A stretch of DNA of 64,000 nt from Rotaria sp. Silwood1 (taxonomy: Eukaryota > Rotifera > Eurotatoria > Philodinida > Philodinidae): positions 155,735 through 219,734 of the forward strand of contig CAJNOP010000132.1 of assembly GCA_905250075.1 (NCBI GenBank). Direction: 5' to 3'. The notes beneath the pieces were generated by a model. That model did no database searches. It saw only the letters and a program-made list of their open reading frames with translations, and had not been told where the DNA came from. Shown one piece after another: positions 34,211 through 44,920 of this stretch; within the stretch, counting starts at the first letter, position 1; each line of letters begins with the position of its first letter. Position numbers and translations under genes: made by a program.

Positions 34211-34835
34211 AGCTTTTGATAATATGTTTTTGAGAAATTAATTTCGAAAAGAAGTTTTACTGCCAAGCTTTGAACTACAGTTCGAAAGTGAATATAGTTT
34301 CATTCTAAAGTTTATTGCTTCACCTAAAAAATTGAGCTTGCGCCGCCCATGCTTGGGTTTGAAAGAAATATTTAAGAGAACTATGCTTTTCATCTTTAGT
34401 CCAAGTAAGACCCAATAAAATACATATCATATTAAATCAGGATTTTTTCACATACATTAGTATAAATTTTCTTTTTAAATATGAATCTTCTGAATGAATT
34501 AATATAACACACAAAGTTTTTTTTTGTAGAAAATAAAAGAGAAGTATTGAGATATTTCCAGAAATCCAAAGAAAAAGAAAAAAATTCTTTTTTTCGATTA
34601 AATATTATGAGTAGATTTTCCACAAGTGACACTAAATAGCAAAGATAAAAATTATTTCTTTATTAGTTTTATTAAAATTAATGACATACATTGCAAGAGA
34701 AGAAAGCAAATAAAACAACAAAAATTAAAAAGAAGGATGTGCTCTTGTGCTGTTCTCTTTTTCAAAAGAATCTGATATTCAGACAATCTTAGATCTCTAC
34801 GAATAAAATTCAATAAAAACCATTTCTTAATTAAT
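34211..34835. other. Spacer between array and receptor pseudogene
   Basis: AT-rich, no supported gene. Confidence 0.3.
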
Positions 34836-37396
34836 TTTACTGAACATTTTAAAAAAACGTTGTATCCTAGCTCGATAAACGATGAGAGTTTGACGAAATT
34901 GTTTTTTATAAAATTCTGATGGTAATACGAATAGAATAAATGTAAGCATCGGTGGAATGAATGAAATAAAATATCCTATAAGAAATAACCATGAATCATC
35001 TGTTGATTTTATATGTTTTGATAGAAATGAATTAAACGTGGTAATGCAAGAATAACCAACACAACAGGAGCTATAAATGAGATTTCTTTGCTATTAGGAC
35101 AACAGCCGATACTATATTAATAATAAATGGAGCAACAAAATGAAAGGTTTATATGAAAGAATTGTATGTTTGTAAACGAGATGGATAAGTAGCAATATAC
35201 CATATTCGTTCATCATCTTCATTATCTTCATCAATCAAACGTCGATAAAGAGAATCATAAATATTTGTAGAAACAGTGAAAATTAAAAGAATAATAATAA
35301 TTATTTCAGCAATGCATTTACTTTTTTTCTTATTAAAATTGATACCTTTTGATACTGTAATAGCTCTTTCCATAGCTGCACATGCATTTAACCATTGATC
35401 CATAGTACGACAAACTCGTAAAAGAAAATCAAAAGACAAACATTGAATTTGTAAAAATAGTCGATTAGAAATAATTGTCATTTGTGCAAGAATAAGTATC
35501 CAAAATTTTAATCCAAATATAACTATTGTTAATAAAGTTGTAATTGATGAACCTAATAAATACAAACCACAACCAACTTGTCATTCTAGTGTATTGTTGA
35601 AGATTATAAGTGATAAAATTCCATCAATAAATCCTGCAAATATACCGATTATTGTTAGTGTTAAACTAAATAATGCTATAGTTGGTTGATTAAGAAGATC
35701 ACTATTTCGTTGAATATGATAACCTAAGATAGCATCAAGTGAGAGACCAAATTCATTTACACTAAATTGACATTGTGTTCCATAAAAACATGGTGGACAC
35801 ATACATACTGATCTTATTGAGCATATTGGATCGTCTTGAAAACATTGACTTCTACATTCACAAGAATTTTGACCGACACAATTATAATTCATATTATGAT
35901 TAAATTCAAAACAATTAGTTAAACGTTGTTTTTGAAAATCATAACATAAACACATCAGAGTTGTAACCGGCCCGGCGAAACCGGCCCGGACCGGCCGGTC
36001 CGGTCCGGTGCCGGGCCGAGCCGGTTTGAACAGCTAGACCGGCCGGCTTTTACCGGTTTTTGCTGGTTTGAAAAAGTTGTGTTATTATTAATTTTTTAAT
36101 AAGATAATATTATTTATTTCTGTTCATTACAATTTTTGAAACGAAAAGAGCAAAAGTTTTGTTTTTCGATGTAAATTCAAATTTTTCTATTCATTAAATT
36201 TCCTCTTAGAAGATTTCTATTATCTGCTATTTACAACATCTTAATAATCAGAACAGTGTCACATATTGATTGTTATTTTTTTTTTATGTATTCCTTTTGA
36301 TATTAATTCAATTCTTGTTAACATGCCAACACATCTTTAATTAAATTAATAACAAAGAGAGTAGGCCGTCAAGCTGATTGTACAGATAGATATACGCACG
36401 ATACGATAAGTATTCGTCATATTTTTTTTTTATTCAACACAGTAAAAGTAAGTAACATAAACTTCTTATTTTTATAATTATTATGGATGCGAACACATAG
36501 TTTGTTAATTTAATATGTATCATTAGGATATTTTTTTTTGTGTAAATTTTGTATATAATAAAAGAAGAAATTTAAATCAATTATCAGCTTTTGCAGAAAA
36601 GAACTTTGTTTTGTCCAGAACATATTCAATCGTAGAAATCTATGTTATTGTTTGCTATGAAAATGATAATATACATGAAAAAGAAAGTGTAAAAACCAAT
36701 TTATGGATAAAAGGTCTATGTCTAGAACTAGTTTTACCATGTAAAGAAAATTCATACGTCTGTCGGTTTTTGCCGGTCTAGAAATATTTTTAGACCGGCC
36801 GGTCACCGGCCGGGCCGGGCCGGTATAAGATTTAAACCGGTCAGGCCGGTCCGGTCTGAATTTTTTTGACCGGTTACAACTCTGAAACACATATGAATAT
36901 CCTCATAAAAACAAGAAAGATTTGAATTTTTTGGACATGGTATATGATAATATTTGATACGACGAAGAAGATGCCATTGAATGAAGCTTTCATTAAATAA
37001 TTCGCTTATATTTTGCCATCGATCAGATTGATTTAGCATTTTATTAATTATTGTTACTTGTTGATAAGTATTTTGCGTATGAACTAAATAATAAACTCTA
37101 TTATAAATTTCACTGAAAACAAGATTAAATGGTTTGGACCAAAATATTGTAAGTGATCTTTGTGTGGGAGGTATTGTTCGAAGAGTTGTTGTTCATTTTG
37201 GAAAATCATTGTCAATAACTTCTATGAAATGTATAAATATTGATGAAGATAAAATTTTATCATTGCTAAATGATAGAATAATTTTATTATCAACTATTTC
37301 ACATCGATCACCAGCATAACCTTGCGGGCATATACATATGAACTTTTGCTTTGATAGTATCCGTATATCATTAGGAATATATCGACCACCATTTTG
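34836..37396 (-). pseudogene. Second EGF/seven-helix receptor pseudogene, truncated and split by a hAT-like element
   Basis: Homologous in plan to the receptor at 22822-28376. Reading down from 37396: NGGRYIPNDIR, EGF-type KFICICPQGYAGDRCE, FIHFIEVIDND, TGA at 37193-37195, then KPFNLVFSEIYNRVYYLV, HLLRRIKYYHIPCPKN, CFYEDIHM; here the element 35956-36884 interrupts. Removing it and one target copy rejoins the frame as ..DIHMCLCYDFQKQR.., followed by SVCMCPPCFYGTQCQFSVNE and seven-helix sequence. Further lesions: TGA at 35581-35583 (before QVGCGLYLLGSS, same frame on both sides), an internal deletion after LIAKKSH (about 35085) removing an intracellular loop, and a frameshift near LPRLI (about 35030). 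The last helices (DSWLFLIGYFISFIPPML, LFVLPSEFYKKQFRQTL) are legible to about 34840. The 5' part is missing: homology stops exactly at the TGTGGG array at 37397. Confidence 0.82.
35956..36884. mobile_element. 929-bp hAT-like element with CCGGCC-motif arms, inside receptor coding sequence
   Basis: TIR CAGAGTTGTAACCGG at both ends and a perfect 8-bp target duplication AAACACAT (35948-35955 and 36885-36892). The CAGAG start and 8-bp duplication are classic for hAT elements. The arms (35956-36060 and about 36770-36884) are dense in CCGG/GGCC units (ACCGGCCGGTC, CCGGGCCG); the 700-bp centre is AT-rich, with no transposase-like frame. The insertion is within a coding exon and is the cleanest example of the family in this window. 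Confidence 0.92.
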
Positions 37397-37575
37397 AGGG
37401 TGTGGGTGTGGGTGTGGATGCAGATCTGGTATTCACTCACACCCACACCCACACCCACACCGACACCCACACCCACATCCACATCCACATCCACACCCAC
37501 ACCCACACCCACACTCACACCCACACACCCACATCCACACCCTCACATCACCCACACCCACACCCACACCCTCAA
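37397..37575. repeat. Head-to-head telomere-like array joining two truncated genes
   Basis: G strand first (GAGGGTGTGGGTGTGGGTGTGG, 37397-37420), a spacer ATGCAGATCTGGTATTCAC, then about 130 bases of (CCCACA)n with CCCACATCCACA variants, ending CACCCTCAA. The two ends are inverted repeats of each other (TTGAGGGTGTGGGTGTGG). No 8-bp duplication. Left of it is receptor coding sequence missing its 5' end; right of it is an HTH gene missing its 3' end. Confidence 0.85.
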
Positions 37576-37576
37576 G

Positions 37577-38211
37577 TTTCACATAAGTTAATTTTTTACC
37601 ACCTCCATCGAGACGCTTGCGTTTTTTACCTGATGGAAACAAAATTAGAGATTAAGTTACTTTTTATATTTAATAAAAATAGATTATTCACCTTTGTTTT
37701 GAGATGCCAATCTTAATAATTTATCTTTATTCTGGATCCACACCCGAAGTTGTTTTGTAGCACATCCAACGTCTTTGGCTGTTTGCTGTTTGCTGTTGTT
37801 TTTTTCGAAGCAGGCGATTGCATTTAACTTTTCGTTTACGGTCCATTGACGTCGCTTACGCTTTTTCATAATGGTTGATGTTGATGAAGACGTAATATCG
37901 ACATTGCTGTTGTTATTAGAAGATGTAGATTGATGAGATGATTATAATAAGTTTTCATTATCACTGGATGATTCTGACGATGAATAATTAACGAGTGGTG
38001 CAGGTTGAGTTGAAGAATAATTTTCATCGCTATCATCGTCGCTGTCCGAATTAAGTTGTAGATAAGTAGTCCATTTAATTAATTCATTTTCATTTTCATC
38101 GACAACAGACGTAATTTCAACGCAGGAATCATCGTCGGAACTAGATTCGTCCAAAAGTGAGTTTGTAACAGCGCCTGGTAACGGTGCCAGATGCTCTTCG
38201 ATTTGGTACAT
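37577..38211 (-). pseudogene. HTH (CENP-B/pogo-like) DNA-binding protein, truncated
   Basis: The start ATG at 38211 gives MYQIEEHLAPLPGAV. Residues about 20-90 are acidic and serine-rich (ESSSDDDSCVE; NSDSDDDSDENYSS), then a TAA at 37939-37941, then in the same frame a Ser/Thr linker and MKKRKRRQWTVNEKLNAIAC at 37869. That block, with AKDVGCATKQLRVWIQNKDK, is a helix-turn-helix of the type at the N-terminus of pogo/Tigger transposases and CENP-B-like proteins. A 62-bp intron (37691-37630, GT-AG) leads to a second exon GKKRKRLDGGGKKLTYVKLE, the usual basic stretch before the second HTH, where the sequence runs straight into the TGTGGG array. No DDE catalytic region remains. It could be a transposase relic or a domesticated DNA-binding gene. 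Confidence 0.65.
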
Positions 38212-38279
38212 AATTAATGAAAAAACAATTCGAGAAAAAGATATTTTAATTGAATGACATATGAACAATACCGTCGAAA

Positions 38280-38689
38280 TATGTTTGTATATATATGCCT
38301 ATTCAGCCTATTCATTCAGCGCATATCTCTCGTTCAAATGGTTACATTATGAAACATTACAATACGTGTGCGATTGATTGTTATGTATTAATTTCGTCGT
38401 TCTTAAATAAGATTAAAGAATTGTTCTGTCATGTACATCGATATTTATTTCATGTCGAGTTATAAGATTGAATTGTTTTAACTTTATTTTACAAATATAT
38501 TATTGAATGTATGATAATGAAAAAGATAAAGGAAGAATATACAACAATTTTATAAAGCGTGATGAGCATTTACTCAAGTCCTGTGAATGTTCAGAAGAAA
38601 ATTGGTTGATTTTTAAAAAATTCTAAATCTCGGACTTAATACAAGCCCATGGGCTTCTAATACGTCTTTCATATTGCTCCTTCCAGAGG
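38280..38689. other. Upstream flank of the HTH gene to the gap
   Basis: AT-rich; a small perfect hairpin AGCCCATGGGCT lies near 38644. No gene supported. Confidence 0.3.
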
Positions 38690-38986
38690 NNNNNNNNNNN
38701 NNNNNNNNNNNNNNNNNNNNNNNNNNNNNNNNNNNNNNNNNNNNNNNNNNNNNNNNNNNNNNNNNNNNNNNNNNNNNNNNNNNNNNNNNNNNNNNNNNNN
38801 NNNNNNNNNNNNNNNNNNNNNNNNNNNNNNNNNNNNNNNNNNNNNNNNNNNNNNNNNNNNNNNNNNNNNNNNNNNNNNNNNNNNNNNNNNNNNNNNNNNN
38901 NNNNNNNNNNNNNNNNNNNNNNNNNNNNNNNNNNNNNNNNNNNNNNNNNNNNNNNNNNNNNNNNNNNNNNNNNNNNNNNNNNNNNN
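38690..38986. other. Assembly gap, 297 N
   Basis: Unknown bases. Any frame crossing it is meaningless. Confidence 0.99.
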
Positions 38987-39127
38987 GATCAAGAAGTGAT
39001 AGAATATAGTGCTATAAATATATTAGTTCGTCGTCGTGAAGAATACATCCTTCTATTTCAAACTTCTAGGATGCACGAAACAATAGTCAAAGAAAAAAAC
39101 GATGATTCAACAGTCGTACATTTCTAA
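38987..39127 (+). CDS. C-terminal tail of unidentified CDS emerging from the gap
   Basis: Immediately after the gap the + strand is open for 46 codons (DQEVIEYSAINILVRRREEY, then ILLFQTSRMHETIVKEKN) to TAA at 39125. Balanced residue use suggests real coding sequence. The remainder of the gene would be in or left of the gap. No family recognised. Confidence 0.3.
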   Translation, partial: DQEVIEYSAINILVRRREEYILLFQTSRMHETIVKEKNDDSTVVHF

Positions 39128-42100
39128 TGGAAATAACAAGATTGCAAGAAAACGTTTGCAGATAGAAATCTACGAGTGTAATTTCTGTCTGTAGAATTTT
39201 TTTTTATACAATAAAATAAACGGTGTTAAACAGTTACTCTCTAAATCTGCTTTATTTGAAAAGTTTGCGAATGATAAGCTATAGCAAACAATTTAAAAGC
39301 AAAATAACTCGAATATCAAAGTTCTTAGACTTGAAAACATGTCATTCAGGTTTGCTTTGTCCTCATATTTACAAAAGAGTGATTATTTTTACATTCATGT
39401 TTATACGAGTTTATCAAGGATTCTAATCGATCTAGAAATGATGAATTTTACAATCCAAACTACTTCATCATCTTTTGATATTGGAATTGTAAAGCATTGC
39501 ACTAAAAGTTTTTGTTAAAACGATAAGAAAATATTTCTAGTGTATCATTAATGGATTTGTATAGAAATAGTGAGTTAAAAGTTCTAAATGTAACTTTTAA
39601 TTTAAAGTTTGATAGAAAGTATTTTGAAGACGCTTGAAAATGTATATTATTGTATTGGTACTCATCAGCTTTTTTGCTTATTTTTTTTTCAATTTTAGGA
39701 TGAATTCCTTCACTATCCTTCTAACGTTTGCCTAGTCTGCTACATATCTTAATGATAATGATGTGTTTCGAGGATCTGTTTAAAAATGCATAGGATAGTG
39801 GACAATTTCGTGCACTTTCAAATATTTATACAATAAAAACAAAAAAAAAACCATTTTAATAATCTGTTTACAGTAAAGATTGGAATTAGTTCCCATGATA
39901 TTCAGTACAACGTTTTATTCTTTAAATCTACTTCTGAAATGTTTTTTGGCATTTGTAAACACTTATTGAATTGGAGCTCTTGGTTATGACTTCAGCTAAA
40001 CTTGTAGCATCAGAACATGTATCGAGTTTACTTTTCAAGTAAGTGATCTTTAATGGTATCAATATTTTGTTAAATCATGACTGTTATTGAATGATTACTT
40101 TGCAGATCATTTTTCAATGATTTTCGTCTACTTGAAAATCGATAAATCCCTACCCAATGTTGTTCAGTTGCAGCACTTAATTCATCATGAATTTGTGTTG
40201 CAATAAAGTTTAATAACACATGAGTTTTTATATTGAGCGTATACATAGTTTTTCTCTTTGAAAATAAAGGCAAACAAAAAAAAAATTTATTAAGATTTTG
40301 CCGTAATAGACATTTATAAAACTTCGTCTTGATAATTTGATACACAATCGATATCTTTACTAGAATAGACCAACATGAGCAATTAAAACAATGAGGATGA
40401 AATTTCAGACTGTTTACGCAAGAACTTTTTGACTACCCTATATAATTATTGTGTAGGCTTATTGCTAAGTTTATTTTATGATGTACGATAATTTTATAAT
40501 AGAAGATTGTCTGCTGAAAATCGAAGTATATTATTGTCTATATGTACAGCAGTTCTAAAACAAAAACATGACACTCTTTTTTAACATGTTCACTCATGTA
40601 AACAATAATAAAATTTTTTTTTTTTTTTTTTGAACAAATGGTTCTTGGTAATAATTTATTTACCTATCTATGTCAATAATTATGTCATTTTACTCAAAAA
40701 AAAACATTACGAGACAAAACAGCTAGCATATTTAGACAAAATAACAAGATTATATTAATGTCATTTATTTTCTTGTATGTCAACATTCAATCCAAGATCT
40801 TATTCTTTTTAATTTTCAAAAGGCCATATCTATATTTTAACGCTTAGATCGAAGTTTTAAACTATATTTTTATATATTCTTGTAAATTTCAAAATCTCTT
40901 CATGTCACTTTTAAATATCATTCGTAAAAGAAGAAGATTCGTTTATCTAAAAAGAATACTTAATGACGGAAATAATTAACTATATGTTAAATTACTTATT
41001 CTTAAAAAAATTCGAATTAATTTGTTTCTCAACATAATTTTATGACAAAGTAACAAATTATCATTTCTTACATGGTTTATAAAAATTCTATTTTAATACT
41101 ATTGAAGTAAAATCTTCTTATGAATTTATTGAGAAAAAAAAAAAAATTGCAAGATATATTCTTCAATGATATCGATTACTAATAGAACAAATCTTAAGAT
41201 CAATATGTACGTGTCATTTCTTTTCCTATACCATTTATCAAATATTTTTGAATATGATACCTTCATAATATTTAATCTCTTTATGTATATATCTACTTTG
41301 AAATCAAATCATACATTATCGTTTCTATCTTACAAATAGACTATTATATATCCATAATAATATGACTTCTCATTATTCAAAAACTTAATTGCTGTTCTTA
41401 TGACAATTATTCTTCATTTATTATTGTTGAATAGATTTATTGCAAGCATTTTCCTTCAAGCATTTTATTCAAATTAACGGTCAACATTCAATTTGTAATT
41501 AATCATTGTACAAAACTTATTGTTAAACTATGACTACCGGAGATTTATTTTATTGATTCTAATTATGTTCTTGATAATAATTGTTAGTTGTAAAGAAATA
41601 TATTTGTATTATAAACATCTATGATGAGATGTAATCTTTGTATTATTTGAATCATATGAAAGAAAAAAAAAGAAAAGATAACGATTTAAATAGCAATCAA
41701 ATCTCACACAAGAATATAAATGAATGTATCTATTGATAATCAAGAGAAGAAGTTCGATTATCTCGAAGCTTTATTATTATATATATATATATCATCTTGA
41801 ATGACTTATTTTGACGAATTAAAGATTCAATTTTTCAAGATATAAATCATAGTTTTTAAATCTTAATCATCTATATAGTCAAATGATTAATCGACTCGAA
41901 ATCTGTCAAACAATCGAAATGATTCATTTCAACACTTATTGTGTTTTAATACAATAAATATCAGTCAATCGTAATAATCATAGAAGAAAAAATGGAGTGT
42001 AACTAATGAAGCATAATGCCGTGCAACAGACTGTTCATTTACGTATATTCAATTGAATATAGTTAGCAAACTATTTTTCTTCTCTTCCTCTCATTTTTTT

Positions 42101-42760
42101 TTTTGTCTACTTGACGCTCATTTGTCTGCATATTAACTGGTGCAGAAGTTTGACTCACACGTTCTCTCTCTCTCTATATATATATATGTATTTATTTTTC
42201 TTTGATATTCATGTGTCTGAACAACTTGCATAACTTTACCAATATACTATATATATCAATTATTTATACTGTCTGCACATCTACCACTACTATTGTCGCC
42301 GATTGATTCGATTATCGAGAAGCTACTTGTGTGCACGCGCACGCTTGTGCATATATATGTATATATAGCAGCCTTGAAAGTCTTTGCAGTTTAAAGGCTA
42401 CCTTTCATCGTCATATGTATGTATGATGGAATAATGTAGAACAAGAAGAAACGATAAAATCAGTCAAAAGTTATGTGTACATGTTCATCTTATTTCTTAT
42501 CGTAATAAAGAAAAAGTAGGGAAAGATTGAATATCAATGTAAATAGACATAACTGTACGTAAGCACATCAGCTCATGTCATTTCTCAGTGTAACAGAAAC
42601 CGAGCAAATGCTGTGTGACTGCTGATGATGATGATGATGATGTGAAAGAAAGGTCAAACAAGAGACATACTTGAGTGAAGAAATTGAGAACAACAAGGTT
42701 AATAGTGGCATATTCGATAGTAATAATTGTCATCTCATAACAATCATTAATAATTATTTG
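39128..42760. other. Long AT-rich intergenic region
   Basis: No recognised gene. A minus-strand frame at 40070-40345 contains a balanced segment (ATQIHDELSAATEQHWVGIY, then RFSSRRKSLKND) that could be an exon relic, but nothing connects to it. Microsatellites: (AT)n near 41778-41792, (TC)n/(TA)n near 42166-42187, (GAT)n near 42624-42642. Confidence 0.35.
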
Positions 42761-44920
42761 AAGATGAGTCGTACTATCATATTGTTTATGTCGTCTGTTA
42801 TATTAACCTTCATGACAATAATAATGATAATAACGATGAAAAATCATGAGGTATATGATTAAAATTTTTCTTTTCTCTATCAATACAATCAATCGTATTT
42901 TAATTTGATTAAAAATTTTATTCTTTATTCATATTAAGATAAGAAATATAGTTGAATTCTTTTTTTTTTATTTTAAATGTGTGCGAAAAAATATGATACA
43001 AAAAAATAATAATAAATTTTGAAATATATTTTATTTGAAACTATTGTTAATAAATTTTTGTTTTTGAACTTTAATCAATGTCATTTTATATGACGTCAGC
43101 AAAACAAACTTTTTTTTTTAAATATATAAAATCGAAACATCAATTATTAAACTTGTACGTTGTACATTTGCTTTCGGCAAAACAGACATGAAATATATAT
43201 GTCTACGTTCTTTGATTTCATTATTTTTTTTTACTCCTGTTTATATATATAACAAAATGACAAGTGTCCACTTTCATCGCACTGCGACATACGATGTATA
43301 TGTATATTTTAACATCAAACAACACCTACACACTTTTCAAATTCGTCTCTCGAGCATAATGAATTGCGCACCTAGTCGTATCAGCATATTAGAATTGTGT
43401 GTACATGTGTTTTTTTTTTTCTTGATGTTTTTCGTTTGTAAAAGAGAGAGAGAGAAGAAAAGAAGAAAACAAAATAGATAGTGTATAGAAGCTGGTAAAT
43501 AAGATTGAATTTTGAGTGGTGATTTCTCTATTTTTCTTGACATATGAATACATGATTGTTTTTTTATTAATACGAATTTGAGTTAAATATTCATTTAAAA
43601 AAAAGAAAATGTTCAGACGTCAAATTTCATTTTCTTAGTATGTGTAGATGCACACTATATCAAGGTAATACGTAATCGTACTCTGAATAAACACATCTAT
43701 TTTTTAACTCATTAACGCATAATTATAAAGTGTATGCCACATCAATCATGATTGGATGTTGTTAAAGAAATCGAGAGAAAACAAAAGACAGAAGAAGAAG
43801 AAAAAAAAAAAATGACTATACACTTTCACATAGCAAAATGTAATATTGATAAATAACGTTAAGCGCTCATGTGTAATATGTGTTGTATTCGAATTAACCA
43901 TTTATACATACACGATTACTGACAAATATTGACACATAAAATTAGTCGCACCAATGACACTAGTAGCGACTCTGTTCACAACCGATATTAATTTAACCAC
44001 CATCCAAGTTCGGTCAGGTATGTATAGAGAAGTGTATAAAACGATTGATCGTAGGAAAAAAAAGTATGCACTAATGAGAGAAAGAGAAGAGCTAAGGTAA
44101 TCTCGTAAAGATTAGAGAAGAGATCACTCTTCTTCTTTCTTTTTTTTTTTTTTTTGTAATGATTATAATCGGTCTTAACTCAAATTTAGCACAACGATAA
44201 CAGCAGTGTTCGTTCTCACATCTGAACGAAAAAAAAAAGTATATTTGATTTTACTAACCCTGTAAGATGGCCATTGTTCATTACACGAAGAAAGTATAGG
44301 GAAGCAAAAAAAAAGTTGCTTATGTAATTAGATTAACTGTTTATACATGCATATATAGTAAGTGATCATGTACTACATAAAATTTAACAAGTGAGTCTCA
44401 TTTGTTAAAATAATCATCAAGAAAAACGATAATTGGTAATTAATTAGGCTTTTTTTTGTAGATAGTATTTCGAAATGTTAATCTGCTTTTAATATTGATT
44501 AATCTAAGATATTATTAAGGCTAGAAATAAATGTTTTTTAATTTCAAATAAAAAATTTTTTTTTATTACTGTTTTTTTTTTTCTTCCATCTGAAAAAAAT
44601 ATAATCATTTACAGTGCTATGAGCAGTTGACATTATTAAAAAATCATCATTTTACTACTATGTGACATTCCAAGAATTCAATATTAAAAAAGAAAAAGAA
44701 AAAAAAAAAAGTATTGTTCTGTGCATCTTTCCTTTGCTCTTTTAAAGTGTCTCAAATGCGGTCTCTTTTTTCTCGATGAGACATGCCGAGTGACACAAAC
44801 ATTCTTCTTTCTACGTTTCTTTCTCTCTCATTCTTCTTCTTTGTCTTTGTTTAACTGAGCCACATTAATTTCAGACATTTGATTTTGTTGTTCTTGCTTT
44901 GTAACAAGTCGCAATGGTGT
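42761..44920. other. Upstream region of the type I membrane protein gene
   Basis: AT-rich with A and T homopolymers. A small open stretch MSRTIILFMSSVILTFMTII from 42764 ends at a GTATAT donor (42850) and could be a leader exon; joining it to the acceptor TTAATTTCAG at about 44874 does not keep a frame, so I leave it uncalled. Confidence 0.3.

Noticed and set aside
38669..39009. Open frames across the gap
   Set aside because: They consist of N; only the 46-codon tail after the gap is reported.
43188..43543. Open frames on both strands near 43.3 kb
   Set aside because: Phe/Lys runs come from poly-T and poly-A tracts; no splice or domain evidence.
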